64,000 nucleotides of DNA from Dendrophyllia cribrosa (Eukaryota; Cnidaria; Anthozoa; Scleractinia; Dendrophylliidae), in NCBI GenBank assembly GCA_024195265.1, contig JAJLRJ010000011.1, forward strand, positions 661,866-725,865, in the 5' to 3' direction. Under the pieces are notes generated by a model, which was not told the origin of the DNA, made no database searches, and saw nothing but the letters and a program-made list of their open reading frames with translations. The translations under genes and the position numbers were made by a program. Shown here in pieces: positions 1-11,300 of this stretch. Within the stretch, counting starts at the first letter, position 1, and the number at the start of each line of letters is the position of its first letter.

Positions 1-410
1 AGTCAAACGTCAAAAAGTCATTTCCCCTACCAGTCAATTTTGAACTCGAGTACCCCTCCCCCCCGCGGGGAAACGCACAGATTAGTAAATTCCTGTTACA
101 CACTAACCAGTGGTTTTAAGTATATATTATGGCCGTTCGTAGGAACCCCTGCACAAGGCTGTCACATAACTCCAAGAATCCTGGAGTATTTTGTCACGTG
201 ACACAAGATGAAATGGCGTTTTCTTGTTTACCGGCAATCTGAAACCGTTGTTCAAAAGAAATGAAGACATGTCATCATGATTTCCGTGACAAAATGATCC
301 AGGAATTTTTTGAGTATTGTGGCAGTCTTGTCCAGGGGTTTCACCCTCCAGTCCGCCATTTTGAAAGTTGAGTAGGCCCTGGTGACGAGGTTAATTTGTA
401 AAATGAGAGC

Positions 411-697
411 TGTGATCATAGTTAATAGAATAAACTGGTTATGAAACTCAGTCAGTCCTTTGTTATATGTTTTTGTTCTCCATTTCTTTTGTTCGTTTGC
501 CTTGACCCTGCACAAAACACAAAAGGTATTGAAATGCATATGAGCAACTGACCAGTAGAAACATTTGGGCTAACACGTTAAACAAAACAATGTGCAGGGT
601 CACGGTTCGTTCAACATAAAACAAAGCAGCTTTGTACACTCTTTTGGAAATTTATTGAGCTTCATAACCAGTTTGTTCTATTAACTATGCTGTGATC
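411..697. mobile_element. Small inverted-repeat element (MITE) upstream of the first D8C exon
   Basis: The left arm (about 409-450) and right arm (about 656-697) are near-perfect reverse complements built around AGTTAATAGAATAAACTGG, with a second inner complementary pair near 505-515 and 590-602. The related intron of gene B (minus strand near 25730) runs directly from the left flank, GTAAAATGAGAG, to the right flank, ATCAAGCCCTATTT, without the element, so B looks like an empty site. No coding capacity is seen. Superfamily not recognised. Confidence 0.65.
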
Positions 698-809
698 AAG
701 CCCTATTTTATTCTTACATTATTGGTGCAGCCTGACAGGTGAAAATAGAAAGAAGTAAATAATCTTACCAATCCTAGGGATTAATTTACTTGTAAATATC
801 TAGTTTCAG

Positions 810-1177
810 AATGTTCCAACTACCACAATTTGACCAGCAGTGATAGAAAAAAGACTCACGGCTCATCACTTGGCTTGTGTGACAATTCACTGGGACCTGG
901 ATGGTTCCGTTTCCAAGGTAACGCGGGAACAAAAATGCCTACGACATGCGTTCCTCCTTATAGATGTGGTACCGATTCCACGGGCTGGTTAAACGGTGCT
1001 CATCCAACAGTGCAAGAAGGAAAAGTCACCAGGCAGGTCTGTTTCAGCTGGTCTTCAAACTGCTGCACTTGGTCCATCAACATTCAAGTGCTGAACTGTG
1101 GTCCTCACTTCCTGTACTTTATCAGTGGAACGCCACCAGAACACCCCTGTCATCTCCGTTACTGTGGAACTGACTGA
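810..1177 (+). CDS. Last exon (D8C/uromodulin-like domain) of a gene that starts before the window
   Basis: A TTTCAG acceptor at 804-809 is followed by 368 nt, entered in phase 1, that ends at a TGA. The encoded roughly 122 residues are a D8C-type cysteine-rich domain like those of uromodulin, GP2 and OIT3: an ECSNY start, [33 protein letters not shown] and the ending CHLRYCGTD. The exon has the same length as the terminal exons of genes A and B and differs from them by scattered substitutions. No EGF or PAN exon is visible between 1 and 809, so the rest of the gene lies to the left. The product is expected to be secreted. It could also be an isolated duplicated exon, as it sits in a duplicated block. 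Confidence 0.7.
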
Positions 1178-1481
1178 AAAGGGTTTGGACCCCAATTAAC
1201 TCAAAGCTGTATCTGTTAAGCCTGTATCTGTTAAAGTAATTCTTCTCCCCCAAAAATAAAAATGCCCAAATTCCCCTTAGTAAATAAAATTTATACATAT
1301 TAGCAGCATCACGGTAAAGTACCGCTTAAAGCTTTTATTAAGATGGTCGCAATCGGTTACGGGAACGCCGCCAGAACACCGATGTAATCTCCGATAATGT
1401 GGAACCGACTGAAAAGGGTTTGGACCCCAATTAACTCAAACCTGTATCTGTTAATCCCTCATTCTTGTCCCCAGTACAGCC

Positions 1482-1770
1482 CAGCACCCCAGGGCTGGAC
1501 TCTCATCTAAAAATGACGAGAGTGCTTGTCGGAAATTTTCGAAAAATACCCTAAAAGATACCAGAATCTCGTTTGATGGGCGTGGCTCAAAATAATTTTT
1601 TACCCGGCTAAGAGGTACCAATTCTAAAACAACACATGTCATATTCTAACGGTGGTCATTTTAGATTTTAGTACCCTAAGTGGTACCAAACTACACATTT
1701 TGATCCCTAAAAGGTACGACGAGCACCCCCGTCATTTTTATATGGGAGATCCCCCCGAGCCCGGCACTCT
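1482..1770. mobile_element. Inverted-repeat element with G/C-rich ends, copy 1
   Basis: Imperfect terminal inverted repeats carry the core AAAAATGACG-GTGCTCGTCG: the left arm is near 1490-1530 and the right arm near 1715-1767, where the core appears as its complement. The interior holds repeated GGTACC sites. Related copies occur near 18285-18800 and 42300-43640. Confidence 0.55.
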
Positions 1771-2065
1771 TCACCTTAAAATTTGAAAAACAAAAATTCC
1801 TTAATTTCCCATTGTAAAATTTATACATATTAGAAGTATCACGGTTGAGTATAACCGCTTAAAACTTTCATTTAGATGGTCGCAATCGGTTAGAATTTAT
1901 CAAGACACTCAAGCTAAGAGTTAAAACCTAGTGGAAGATGGATATCGCTTTTCATTGGATTAATCTCCAGTCACTGAATAATGTAATAATGTGGCATACC
2001 ACTACCCCAAAATATACAGGGTACCCACCCAGTGGGGTGTGTGTTTGTGCGTGTGTGTGGGGGGT

Positions 2066-2100
2066 TGGGGTGGGGGGGGGGGGGGGGGGTGGGGGGTGGG
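2066..2100 (+). repeat. Poly-G tract
   Basis: A long G homopolymer, interrupted by a few T, follows a TGTGTG-rich stretch. The paralogous position near 19075 has only short G runs, so the tract expanded or contracted after duplication. Confidence 0.8.
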
Positions 2101-3889
2101 TCACCAACCTTGAGTCAGACCGTCACTTGACCTCACTTGGAAACGCCTACTTGAACACGTAAAAATGAATATAATTAACTGGAACTGCCGAGGAAAACAA
2201 CAACGAATGAGTCGCTAATTCTGTTCAAAGAGAACAAATCTGTATTGCCTATAGTAAGGAAAGTCTAATAAAGGCAAAGCCACATCAACAAATTAAACCA
2301 ATGAAAAATGCCTTTAGTTTTGTAGACCTGGATCAGGAAAAATCTTGAAATAATAAGTAAAAACGGCAAACTGATCCTTACGGCAAGGAGATTGAGAGAA
2401 TGAGAAGGAGAAGAGATTGAAACAGTTGAATACATTTGTCCGATATTTCAGTTTGCAAAACAAACCTTTCTACGAGGGCTAGAAAAGAAAAATGAATACA
2501 GACACAAAAGGACCGTTACATATAAAACTTTTGAAATATGACATAACAGAAAATGATTGGTTAGACTGAGAAGACAAATGTCACTAATTAAATTCATGAC
2601 GTCTGTTTATTGCCAACCTCGTTTCCAGAGCTTTTCCCATTTTTTCTGAACGAGGTTTATTTATAACACGAGGATAAGGAAGGAAGAGAGTCGGAAGAGC
2701 AATCACCATAACAGCACAGACCACCACTCAAACAGAAGATGGGAACCCTGTGGTTATTGCTATTATCCTCTTAATTACCATCCGCCTTCTTGATTCGAGT
2801 TCTCGCTTCTTTTCGTGTTCAGTCTGTCGATTAAAATTATCGTTTTTAAGTTTTCGTTTGATTTTAAGAGCATAAATAAGAGCGATAATATTTGCTGTTT
2901 GCTTACCAGTCGAAAAGAAGGATAATACTGTTTTATCATAGTTTTATCATAGTTTGGCTCGTTTTACTCGCAAACGTGCCAAAATTATAATTAAAAAAAA
3001 AGAGAAATAATTATGAAAAAGACAAAAGAAAAAGCAATAAAACTAAGTGTCAGCTAGTCCAATCTCAAACTGTTATCTGCCACAAATGTTGTTTATTTGA
3101 ATACAAGGTTGCTATAAGCTACATATATGCAGTTTTGTTAAAGGTTATTATTATTATTATTATAATAAGTAATCTTAGTTCTTAGTTCTTAGTTTATTTC
3201 GCTTCTCGAATTTAGCTTAGTTTGCTAATACTAGAAGGACCTTAAAATATTAACGATACTAAACAACAATAATACAATACAGAGAAACAAAGCAATGATT
3301 AAATCAACAAAAAAGCAATAAATGCCATAAGGAGATTTTAAGTGCTTAACTGGATAGAGCGGAATGACTAAGTTAGGAATGGCCTGTGCAGCAATAGCTT
3401 AAAGGCCAGCAGTGAGGTGGCACTACGCTGCCTCGGGAGGTAAAATATTCCAAACCATTCTAACACGAGGCAAGACAGTAGATTGAAGTTTTGCAGTAAT
3501 TCTTCCTTGATTATGAATCAAATGAATGTACATATCGATATACCGGTTTTATCACACAGGCACGAGTGAGATCTGCCAGCGAACGAGATTTATCATAGTT
3601 GTATAACATGGCAGAAAAACCCACTAAATATAATAAAGAAAGAACAAAAACAATTTAAAATAGTTATAATACTGGGCGCCCGTCAAATCTCAAACCGTTA
3701 CAAGTTTTTTGAATAGGTTGCTTCAGGCTGTTGATTTGCAGCAAGGTTGCAAAAACGTAATTACGTAATAAATAGAAGTTTACAGTAGACTAAGTGTTGT
3801 ATATTTGGTATATTTGTTTAACGTTTCCTTGGTTACGAATCAATGTACACATCGATAGTGTTTTTAATTGTAACGCCGCGCCCGTGCCA

Positions 3890-3948
3890 AAAGTAAAGTA
3901 AAGTAAAGTGAAGTGAAGTGAAGTGAAGTGAAGTAAAGCGAAAGGCGC
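3890..3948 (+). repeat. AAAGT/GAAGT pentanucleotide microsatellite, short allele
   Basis: About ten units of AAAGT and GAAGT. The same locus in the second duplicated block (21688-22074) is several times longer. Confidence 0.85.
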
Positions 3949-4936
3949 CTTCACGAGAAACTGAAGTTGGCAAACTCGTGTTTGCAAACTCCAAAATGTT
4001 GGCAATCTCGTGTTTTCACAGAAAACACTTCCACACAACTAAACCGCGTTCTCAGGGTCCTCTTTTCTCGAAGGAGGAAGAGAAAAGACCCGGAAAACGA
4101 GATTGTATAAACCAACTGTAGCAAATGTTCCCACATCAATGCAAGTTTGCCAACTCAAAAACGTTGGCGAGAATTGAAACAAGTTCTATTTGTTGCCAAC
4201 TGTTTGCCAGCAAATTTGCCAATTGTTGGTGTCATTTTCACACACGTCAACTTGAATTTACCAACACCGATTTGACCAACTTTAGTTTGTAGTGCGCCTT
4301 AAAAGATTTTAACTTGCAGCCAAAAACTAAAGGCTAACTAATGGCTGCAGTGAGGAAACCTAATCTTGAATAACTGTTGTACTGAGATCACGAAAGTGTT
4401 CAAGGGGCTTAATGTCATGACATAGGGACTTGTATGTTTTAGCGTCACAACTGTTAAGCAGTTTTTTCAAGATGCAAGCTAGGAAAAGTTAAAAAATTAG
4501 AATTTTGCCCAATTTTTTCTGGAAATTCTTTCACAACGATTCGTATTTCTAATTCCAGTGCACAAATAGATGAACTTAATAGAACTAGTTAATTTACATT
4601 TAGGTGACACAGCCCATTTAAGTTATACCTGTCGTGAGATACCATAAAGAATAAGGTATTAAAATGCGTATCACTACTCCATAATCGCATTCACATGTTA
4701 AATCCTATATTTTGCAGTATAATATAACGTTTTCATTTTTGTTGTGTGATATTAATAAACATGCATATGCCTGTAATTTGCTGTTAACTGAAATTGTTGT
4801 CTGTTTCTTTTTTTTTCTCCGTAATCGGCGGTATTTTACCGGGTTGGGGTAATTAGGCCCACACCCAACCCACTACCTAAAGGCCGGTGTGGAGGGCCTG
4901 GGTTTTTCTTCTCCGCCAGGGTTTTCCTTTCCTTAA

Positions 4937-5436
4937 CTCTATTCAGCCTGGGCTTTTTTTGAGTTTCTGAGCCTTCAAGAACACTAAGGCTATGACAATG
5001 AAACCTAGAGGGTACATAGTCTCCTTTGCGGTCCGCACAATGGAACGATGACGTCATGTGACGTAGTTAGTAGGTAATTAGTTATACTGCCGCCATCTTG
5101 GATCCGCCATCTTGGATTTCTGAAATTTTTTAAAACCTCTTAAAAACCATCCAAATTGACTCAAAATTAATCAAAACCAATAAATAAACGCTAAATGATG
5201 TAAAAATATAAAAAGTTATACCAATAAACATTGTTTTACTTCATTCAAAGGTATAAATATGCAAATTTCAAAAAACATGGCTGTCAAAATCTTGTTGCCA
5301 TGGAAACATCAAGTCGCGTGATCCAAAACTTGTCATATGAAATTGTTGCCAGATAAATTTTAGGAAAAGTCACAAAGTTTGATGGCGTTTGGATACATAT
5401 TAAAGAAGTTATGAATGCTGAAAGTTAGCGCGAAAC
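4937..5436 (-). mobile_element. TTAA-flanked MITE relic related to the element at 20593
   Basis: It begins right after TTAA (4933-4936) with CTCTATTCAGCCTGGGC, which is the reverse complement of the right end of the element at 20593-21002. Homology continues through the GTGCGGACCGCA, TGACGTCAT and GATGGCGGATCC regions, in opposite orientation, to the GAAGTTATGAATG stretch near 5406-5418. The far terminal repeat is missing. An AT-rich interior near 5120-5270 is absent from the other copy. Confidence 0.65.
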
Positions 5437-6060
5437 TTAAAAGACTAGCAAGGTTGTTGCAACTGAACGTTCAGTTCCAAGAAAGCTGCCATCGTTTTTG
5501 CGAGTGTGTCTTCTATGCACCACAGGGAATACCCGATATGATGTCAGTTGATTTTTTTCGCAAAGTTTAAAATCCGGTTTAGGATAGATTGGTTTTCTTT
5601 TTCGTACCGTATTTAGGTCAGAAAGCACGGAATCGGGTTTTCAGTTGTCTCATACGTCCATCTATGATCGCAAAAATTCGTCAACCGAAAAATGTCCCTC
5701 GGTCTATTAAACAATTAGATTATGAGCCTGAGATTTCTATCGTGTGATAGTTGATGAGGATCGGACAAAGCATGGTCCTTATGTGAATGAAAATTATTTG
5801 TTCTGCACTGGTCAGCGGAATTACAAAAAAAAGGTTTACAGCCGATCGAGTGAAAATTTGCACACACATCAAAACCTTGCTATAGCTCGTTTATTGCGTG
5901 CATTCGATCACGAGTCAAAAATTAAAGAAATTTCTCAAAATTGGAAAAGTGGAGTTCCGAAAGGTATCCGAAGGTAGCTCGGTTCTAGTCCTTTGTTTCG
6001 TAATTTATGCGAGGGCGCGTTGTTTTATGCTAGTTTGGTGAGGTCGCAACCTATCAGTCT
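5437..6060. other. Unassigned segment with short open frames
   Basis: The longest open stretch (5744-5977, +, 77 residues) is rich in basic and polar residues and has no motif I recognise. No splice sites or homologous copy elsewhere in the window support it as a gene. It lies between a transposon relic and a LINE remnant and may be decayed transposon sequence. Confidence 0.25.
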
Positions 6061-6070
6061 TCCACACAAA

Positions 6071-6510
6071 GAACCTGAGTGAGAAGAATTAAAAGAGTAT
6101 TCTGGCCAAACACCATTTCAAAGGAGGAACTGCTTGCCCAGTGTCAGCAAGAGAACATGGAAACCATCCTCATGAGAAGGCGATGGAGATGGATCAGGCA
6201 CGTGCTTAGAAGAGAACCTGACAACATCACACACGTGGTCCTACACTAGACACCAGAAGGAAAGAGAATTCTTGAATTCTCAGAATTCTTCCTTCTTCTT
6301 TCTTCCTTCCAGAATTCTCAGAATTCTTCTTCCTGAGAGGAAGACCCCAAAAACACTTGGCGAAGAACTGTAGAAGGAGATTTGATGACACTTAAGCATA
6401 ACTGAGGTACCATCCGGAAGCTAGCCCAGAACAAACAGGAGTGGAAGTCGTTTGTTGCTGCCCTACGTGCCAGTAGGCATAAGGGCAGTAAGTAACTAAG
6501 TAAGCGTTGT
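6071..6510 (+). pseudogene. Non-LTR retrotransposon (LINE) C-terminal remnant
   Basis: One frame reads RRIKRVFWPNTISKEELLAQ, then METILMRRRWRWIRHVLRRE and TPEGKR. This matches the conserved tail of LINE polymerases found widely in invertebrates: basic RRRWRWIGHVLR block, then TPEGKRxRGRP, then a tryptophan-containing end. The TPEGKR and RGRP segments are split by a short repeat of AGAATTCT and CTTCCTTC (about 6265-6335), and stop codons interrupt the frame. It is dead. Clade assignment (RTE-like) is tentative. Confidence 0.65.
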
Positions 6511-6915
6511 TTTATGTGTTTATCTAAAAATGTCTGCAAAACAAAATTTATTACTTGTTTTTGCCGCGCTAATAAATATGTTGCTGCTTTCTCTGATTTG
6601 TATCTCGTCAGCGTCACGATTCAGATCATCTGAACCACTTAAGCTCAATAGTCATCTCAGCATCCCTTAAGTCATATTGCTTGCATCCTAGTTATTTATC
6701 TTACAGCATATTTCACTGCAGTATGCAGAGGCGGGTTTTTCAAACATGATTCACCGGCTTTGATTCGCCCGTCATGATTGACGCCAAATATAAGACAACC
6801 AATGGTGAAGGAATTCGCCAATAAAATGAACTCAAAGAGTAATACTTACATCTTGAAATAGAAACATCCACGTGACACGAGAAAATGGCGGGAAATAATA
6901 ACTGGTGATACAGAA

Positions 6916-7404
6916 TCATCGTCATCATCAATCTTTATTTATACACGAAATCGTATCATACTATGATTTACATGGTCTTCCTAGGAGTCGTGTGAATTTA
7001 CACTAGAGTACATTATCTGTAGAACTACTTAACTAAGAAAGACAAAGTACAATGAAAACTACGATCAAGGTTTCTTCAATTTATCAAACTTTGAACTATA
7101 AAACTTAACTAAATTACACGTAAGAATAGAATGCTATAAAAACTTAAATGATCATTGTTTCATTATAATCTTTCACACATAAAGAGGTTTTAAAATCGTT
7201 CAAGTTGGGCCGCTGTCTGATCTCTAAGGGGATCTTGTTCCACAGAACAGATCCCCTGTAGTGTAAGCTACCTTTGGCGTATTCAGTTCTCGGTCTGGGA
7301 ATGTAACAATTAGACTTGGTTTTTGCACAGCGGTGCACTGCGATCTTTGTAGTATAGATTTTTCTATGTTGCAGGAAGTTAGTGTTTACTATGTGAATGA
7401 ACAC
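6916..7404 (-). pseudogene. LINE 3' end with (GATGAT)n tail
   Basis: On the minus strand about 86 residues (7404-7144) contain RTEYAKGSLHYRGSVLWNKI, the conserved sequence just before the stop codon in many LINE polymerases. A 3' UTR follows, ending in TAAATAAAGATTGATGATGATGA near 6918-6940. The 5' part is missing, as is usual for truncated insertions. Confidence 0.65.
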
Positions 7405-7489
7405 TGTTTATGAGCTAACAATAAATGAGCTAACAATAAATGCTCTTGAAAAAATCTCACAAAAACCTTAACGGGGTGCCCCACTCCTC

Positions 7490-7520
7490 CCCCCTTCCCC
7501 CCCCACCCCCCCTCTGTACA
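7490..7520 (+). repeat. C-rich low-complexity tract
   Basis: Runs of four to nine C separated by single T or A. No gene overlaps it. Confidence 0.7.
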
Positions 7521-8242
7521 TCCGAGGATTAAAAAACCCGGGTTCGTACACTGCAACGAAATCGGCTGTAAATAAAAAAAATCAAGAATGTTAAACCTGC
7601 CGTAGGGTCAAATCCATTTTACAATACCTTTACTTATTTACAAAATAATACTAAAACACCAAGAGAGTGAAATAAACCAATTCTTGAAAGAGAGACAGAT
7701 TATGGTCTGTTGTAGCCCATTTGGAGACGAAAATGTGGTAATTTGAAAAAGATTAGGCTAATTTTTTTTCAAGTTGTATTTCATTGAGAGCCATGCCAGT
7801 CCGTCTATGACCAGAGACACTAATCGACAGTTATCATATATTTTGTGATAATTTATCACACCATGCACTGGAGCTTTATTTTTCGGTTTCTGATCATACA
7901 ATAACATTTTTTGCTTTTTAAAATGACACCAAATCCCCGTGATACTTCCCCTTTAAGTCTCCTTTTATTCATGCTTATTATTCATTCTTTAACAATAACA
8001 AGCTTGATTCAAAACTCATGACAGTCACCAACATGCATGCAGCTGCTTCAAGACAAGATGTGCTTGTGAAAACCAAATTTCCATTGGTTGGAAATTACAG
8101 CTATTAAGGGTTCTATAAGCGAACAAATAAAAACTGATGTTAAAGCTCTACTGGTGCTTTAACTTATTACGTTAATTCCAAATCATTAGCTTTTTATTTG
8201 CATACCAACTTTACAGTTGATACAGAATCGAAGGGTGCGAAA

Positions 8243-8315
8243 ATGCATTCCTCTCTTCTTTGTGGTATATCCGTTTTGCTGTTTTCATTGAAGCATGTCT
8301 TGGCCTGTTTTGGTG
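8243..8315 (+). CDS. Gene A exon 1: signal peptide
   Basis: The ATG at 8243 opens a hydrophobic leader, [20 protein letters not shown], ending ACFGG; cleavage is likely before the Cys. The donor is G|GTAAGAG at 8316, phase 1. A TTG-started extension upstream in frame would put charged residues before the leader, so the internal ATG is preferred. Confidence 0.7.
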
Positions 8316-11300
8316 GTAAGAGTTCCCATTTTTATCTAAGAATTGCCTTTTCTTGTCTAATACCAGAAAATTGTATAATGTAATGTTGTGACGGAAAAAA
8401 AGAGCGAAAAAAGTTTGGTGACGTAATAATCATACACAGGTTTTGAATTTCATTTCACAGAACTAGCAAACGATAAGAATTGCGAAGTGTACTCTTCTTT
8501 TAAAAACTCAGAAATAGCATATCACTGAATAATTCTTCTCGTTTTAAATAAGAAAAACAAGTCAATTAACACGTTATGGCCCTAGTGTATAAGACGCAAA
8601 CGTTATTTTAGCAAAACGTCATAATTTTCCGAATACTTCAAAAAGGAATTATATATAATAGTTTAGATCGGACTATTAATTATGGCTTGATAACTTAACA
8701 GTGAACGTTCTTAGCTTAATTCCTTGTTTACCTGACATTACCCTAGTATATTTACATTATTTTTGATTTTTTAAATCATACCAGTCGTTATCACTGTGCC
8801 CGCAAATGTCTTGTAGCTTGCTTTTCATGCACAGTAAAATTAAAACAACATGAGCCAATTGCTGCATATATAAAAAATGAAATTGTCGCAGTTTCAGAAA
8901 CTTCAGTTTACATTTTTCATAAGGCCGTTCTATTTTTTGTCTTTTTGTTGCGTTACTTTTTATCATTAAAATATCAATGCTAAATAAAAGAGAAAGAACT
9001 AACTTAAGGTTAGCACAATTCCGGTGAATAAAAAAGGAATATTTACCCAACAAGTGATAATTATTTGCAAAAGAGTTGACAGGTCGATAAATTCCATTTA
9101 AAGAAAACAAACTCATCGTAGTGATAAACGGCATAACAAATTTATCATGATGAGAAATTGAAACTGAAAACTAAGATAACTTTTCGAACACTTTTAAAAC
9201 TAGCAACATGCAGTCAATATTCCAGTCTTCATTCGGGAACTTAACGTTCATGTAAATAATATATAAGCATGGCTAAATGATAATATTATTATTATTATAT
9301 AACGAGAATTGTGAGAAGCTTCTCGAAATTAAAGTTTTCGCTTTTTCGCAACATTTTAATATTCTAGTGTCACATTTACAAGTGGATCATTTTCCTTTTT
9401 CAAGCAATTCCTTGAATGTTCTCCGATTTTTCGCCCAACCGACGTACATTTACAATGTAAATCATTATACATTTGTAGCCTGTAAACTATATATTACCGC
9501 CACTGCAGCTGCCACTGCAAACCATTTTACAAAAGCAAATTGAAATGCATATGATGGGGACACAAGAACACAATTATAGGAATAAATTATACATGCACAA
9601 GACATGTTCAATAAACCACGCTTGTTTGCGAGTTATTACTTTTCTTTGGATTTGAATTTTTTTAAACTATATGGCGAACAATTAATTCCTCGCGGAATAT
9701 TAACTCGAACCAGTACTGTTTAGGGGACAATTGACAGTATATTAATCCGTAAAAGCGAAGTACTTGACTGGGAAACTCTAATGCTATTTTTTGTGTGTTT
9801 CCGTTTGTTTTCTTTCTGTTAGAGAAACTATTGACAACCCTTCTTGCGTAGTACGCTTTTTATCTTGATCAGACTGGCTTTCTATAAAACAATTTGCGTC
9901 TGAAGTTTTCAAAGCAAAACATAAAGAAGGATAGGTGAGATAGGTAATCGGGCCGTAAACAATTTTTCTCTTGTTTATAACAATACCAATAACAAACGAC
10001 TAATTTTTATTGGAGTCTCAAAGAAGCTGAACGTTCCTGAAGCAACCATTATAACAATATTTCATATCAATATCAAACTGAGGGTTAACTGAATTGTAGA
10101 CTAAACAAAAGAGGAAAATGAAGTCGCCAGCGCCCGCTCGGATTCGGAGCAGCGCCCGCTCGGACTTTCTTTCGTGTGTCTTCATTCCGCTTTCGCACAT
10201 CTTCGGAAAACTCGCGAAATTGTCCGAAACCGGCTTTTTCTAAAATCTCGTCTCTTGTCTCGCCTCGTCTCGATAGTAAATTTTAAGCTTGGTAATATAA
10301 GATAAACGTCGGTATCAATTTCAATGTTTTGTCTTAGCAATACTTAATTTGTAAAATGCAATTTTGCTAAAATAACAAAAGAAAACATTTGACTATCTCT
10401 ATAGATACAATGTTGGCAACAATATGCTACACCTAAATTACAAGCAACCAATGTTATTTTGCATTAGTGGGTCGTCAAAGTGTGGCGAAATTGAATTGTC
10501 AAAACACGCGTAAACGTGGATGTTGATCAAGTGACATTGAACTATTGCACGGTGGCTTAACATCCAACCTCACTTTAGAACTTTAATATGTTAAACATGC
10601 AGTATATATGGTATATTGTATTTTTTAGGCGCCAAGTCAACTATATAACGCTACCAGAACTTGGCATCATCGTTGAAAACGACTTTATTTAGTAAATGAT
10701 CAATTCCAATCTTTGCGAGACTGAAATTTCTTTTCTGTGAACTGAAACGTTTTGAATCTGTAAAATGTGACACCGAGACAGAGAATCTGAAACGACTTCG
10801 TAACTGCCCAAAACGCAAGGCTATGAGACCCATTGGTGTGTGAGAATGTAAACAACATAGTTTTGTTAGCGCCGTATTCTGATTTCAGAATGACTAGAAA
10901 ATGTCTCCCAAAACGCGCCTTAAGTCGCTATAAAGGCAATCTCTTTATTGTCTCATGTGTTAACCGGACTCTTTTAGGTGAATGTCGAATACTGGCATTT
11001 CCAGCGCCTTTCTTCTTCGAACACAAACGTCTGGTTAACCACACCATAAGAACTGCAGATGGAGTGGATTTTGATATCTGTCAGCTGCTTTGTTACCATG
11101 AAGCCAACTGCGTCAGTATCAATTATGACCTGAACACTCAAAAATGTGAGCTGAACAACGCAACTCACAGAGGGCACGATAACGAGTTTACAGACAAAAG
11201 TGGTTACCTCTATCATGGAGCAAATGTAAGTTCTTCTTCTTCTTCTTCTTCTTCAGTTCTAATTAATAAATTACCTCTAAGCCCCTTGTTATATCCGCGA

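Larger units (their letters stand above)
700..4933. repeat. Segmental duplication, copy 1
   Basis: From the intron before the D8C exon to about 4933, this block matches 17745-23515 in the same order and orientation. Shared landmarks are the D8C exon, the ATGGATATCGCTTTTCATTGG stretch (1938 / 18971), the AAAGT-type microsatellite and the GTAATCGGCGG-type stretch near 4821 / 23415. Copy 1 lacks several insertions found in copy 2. Confidence 0.8.
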
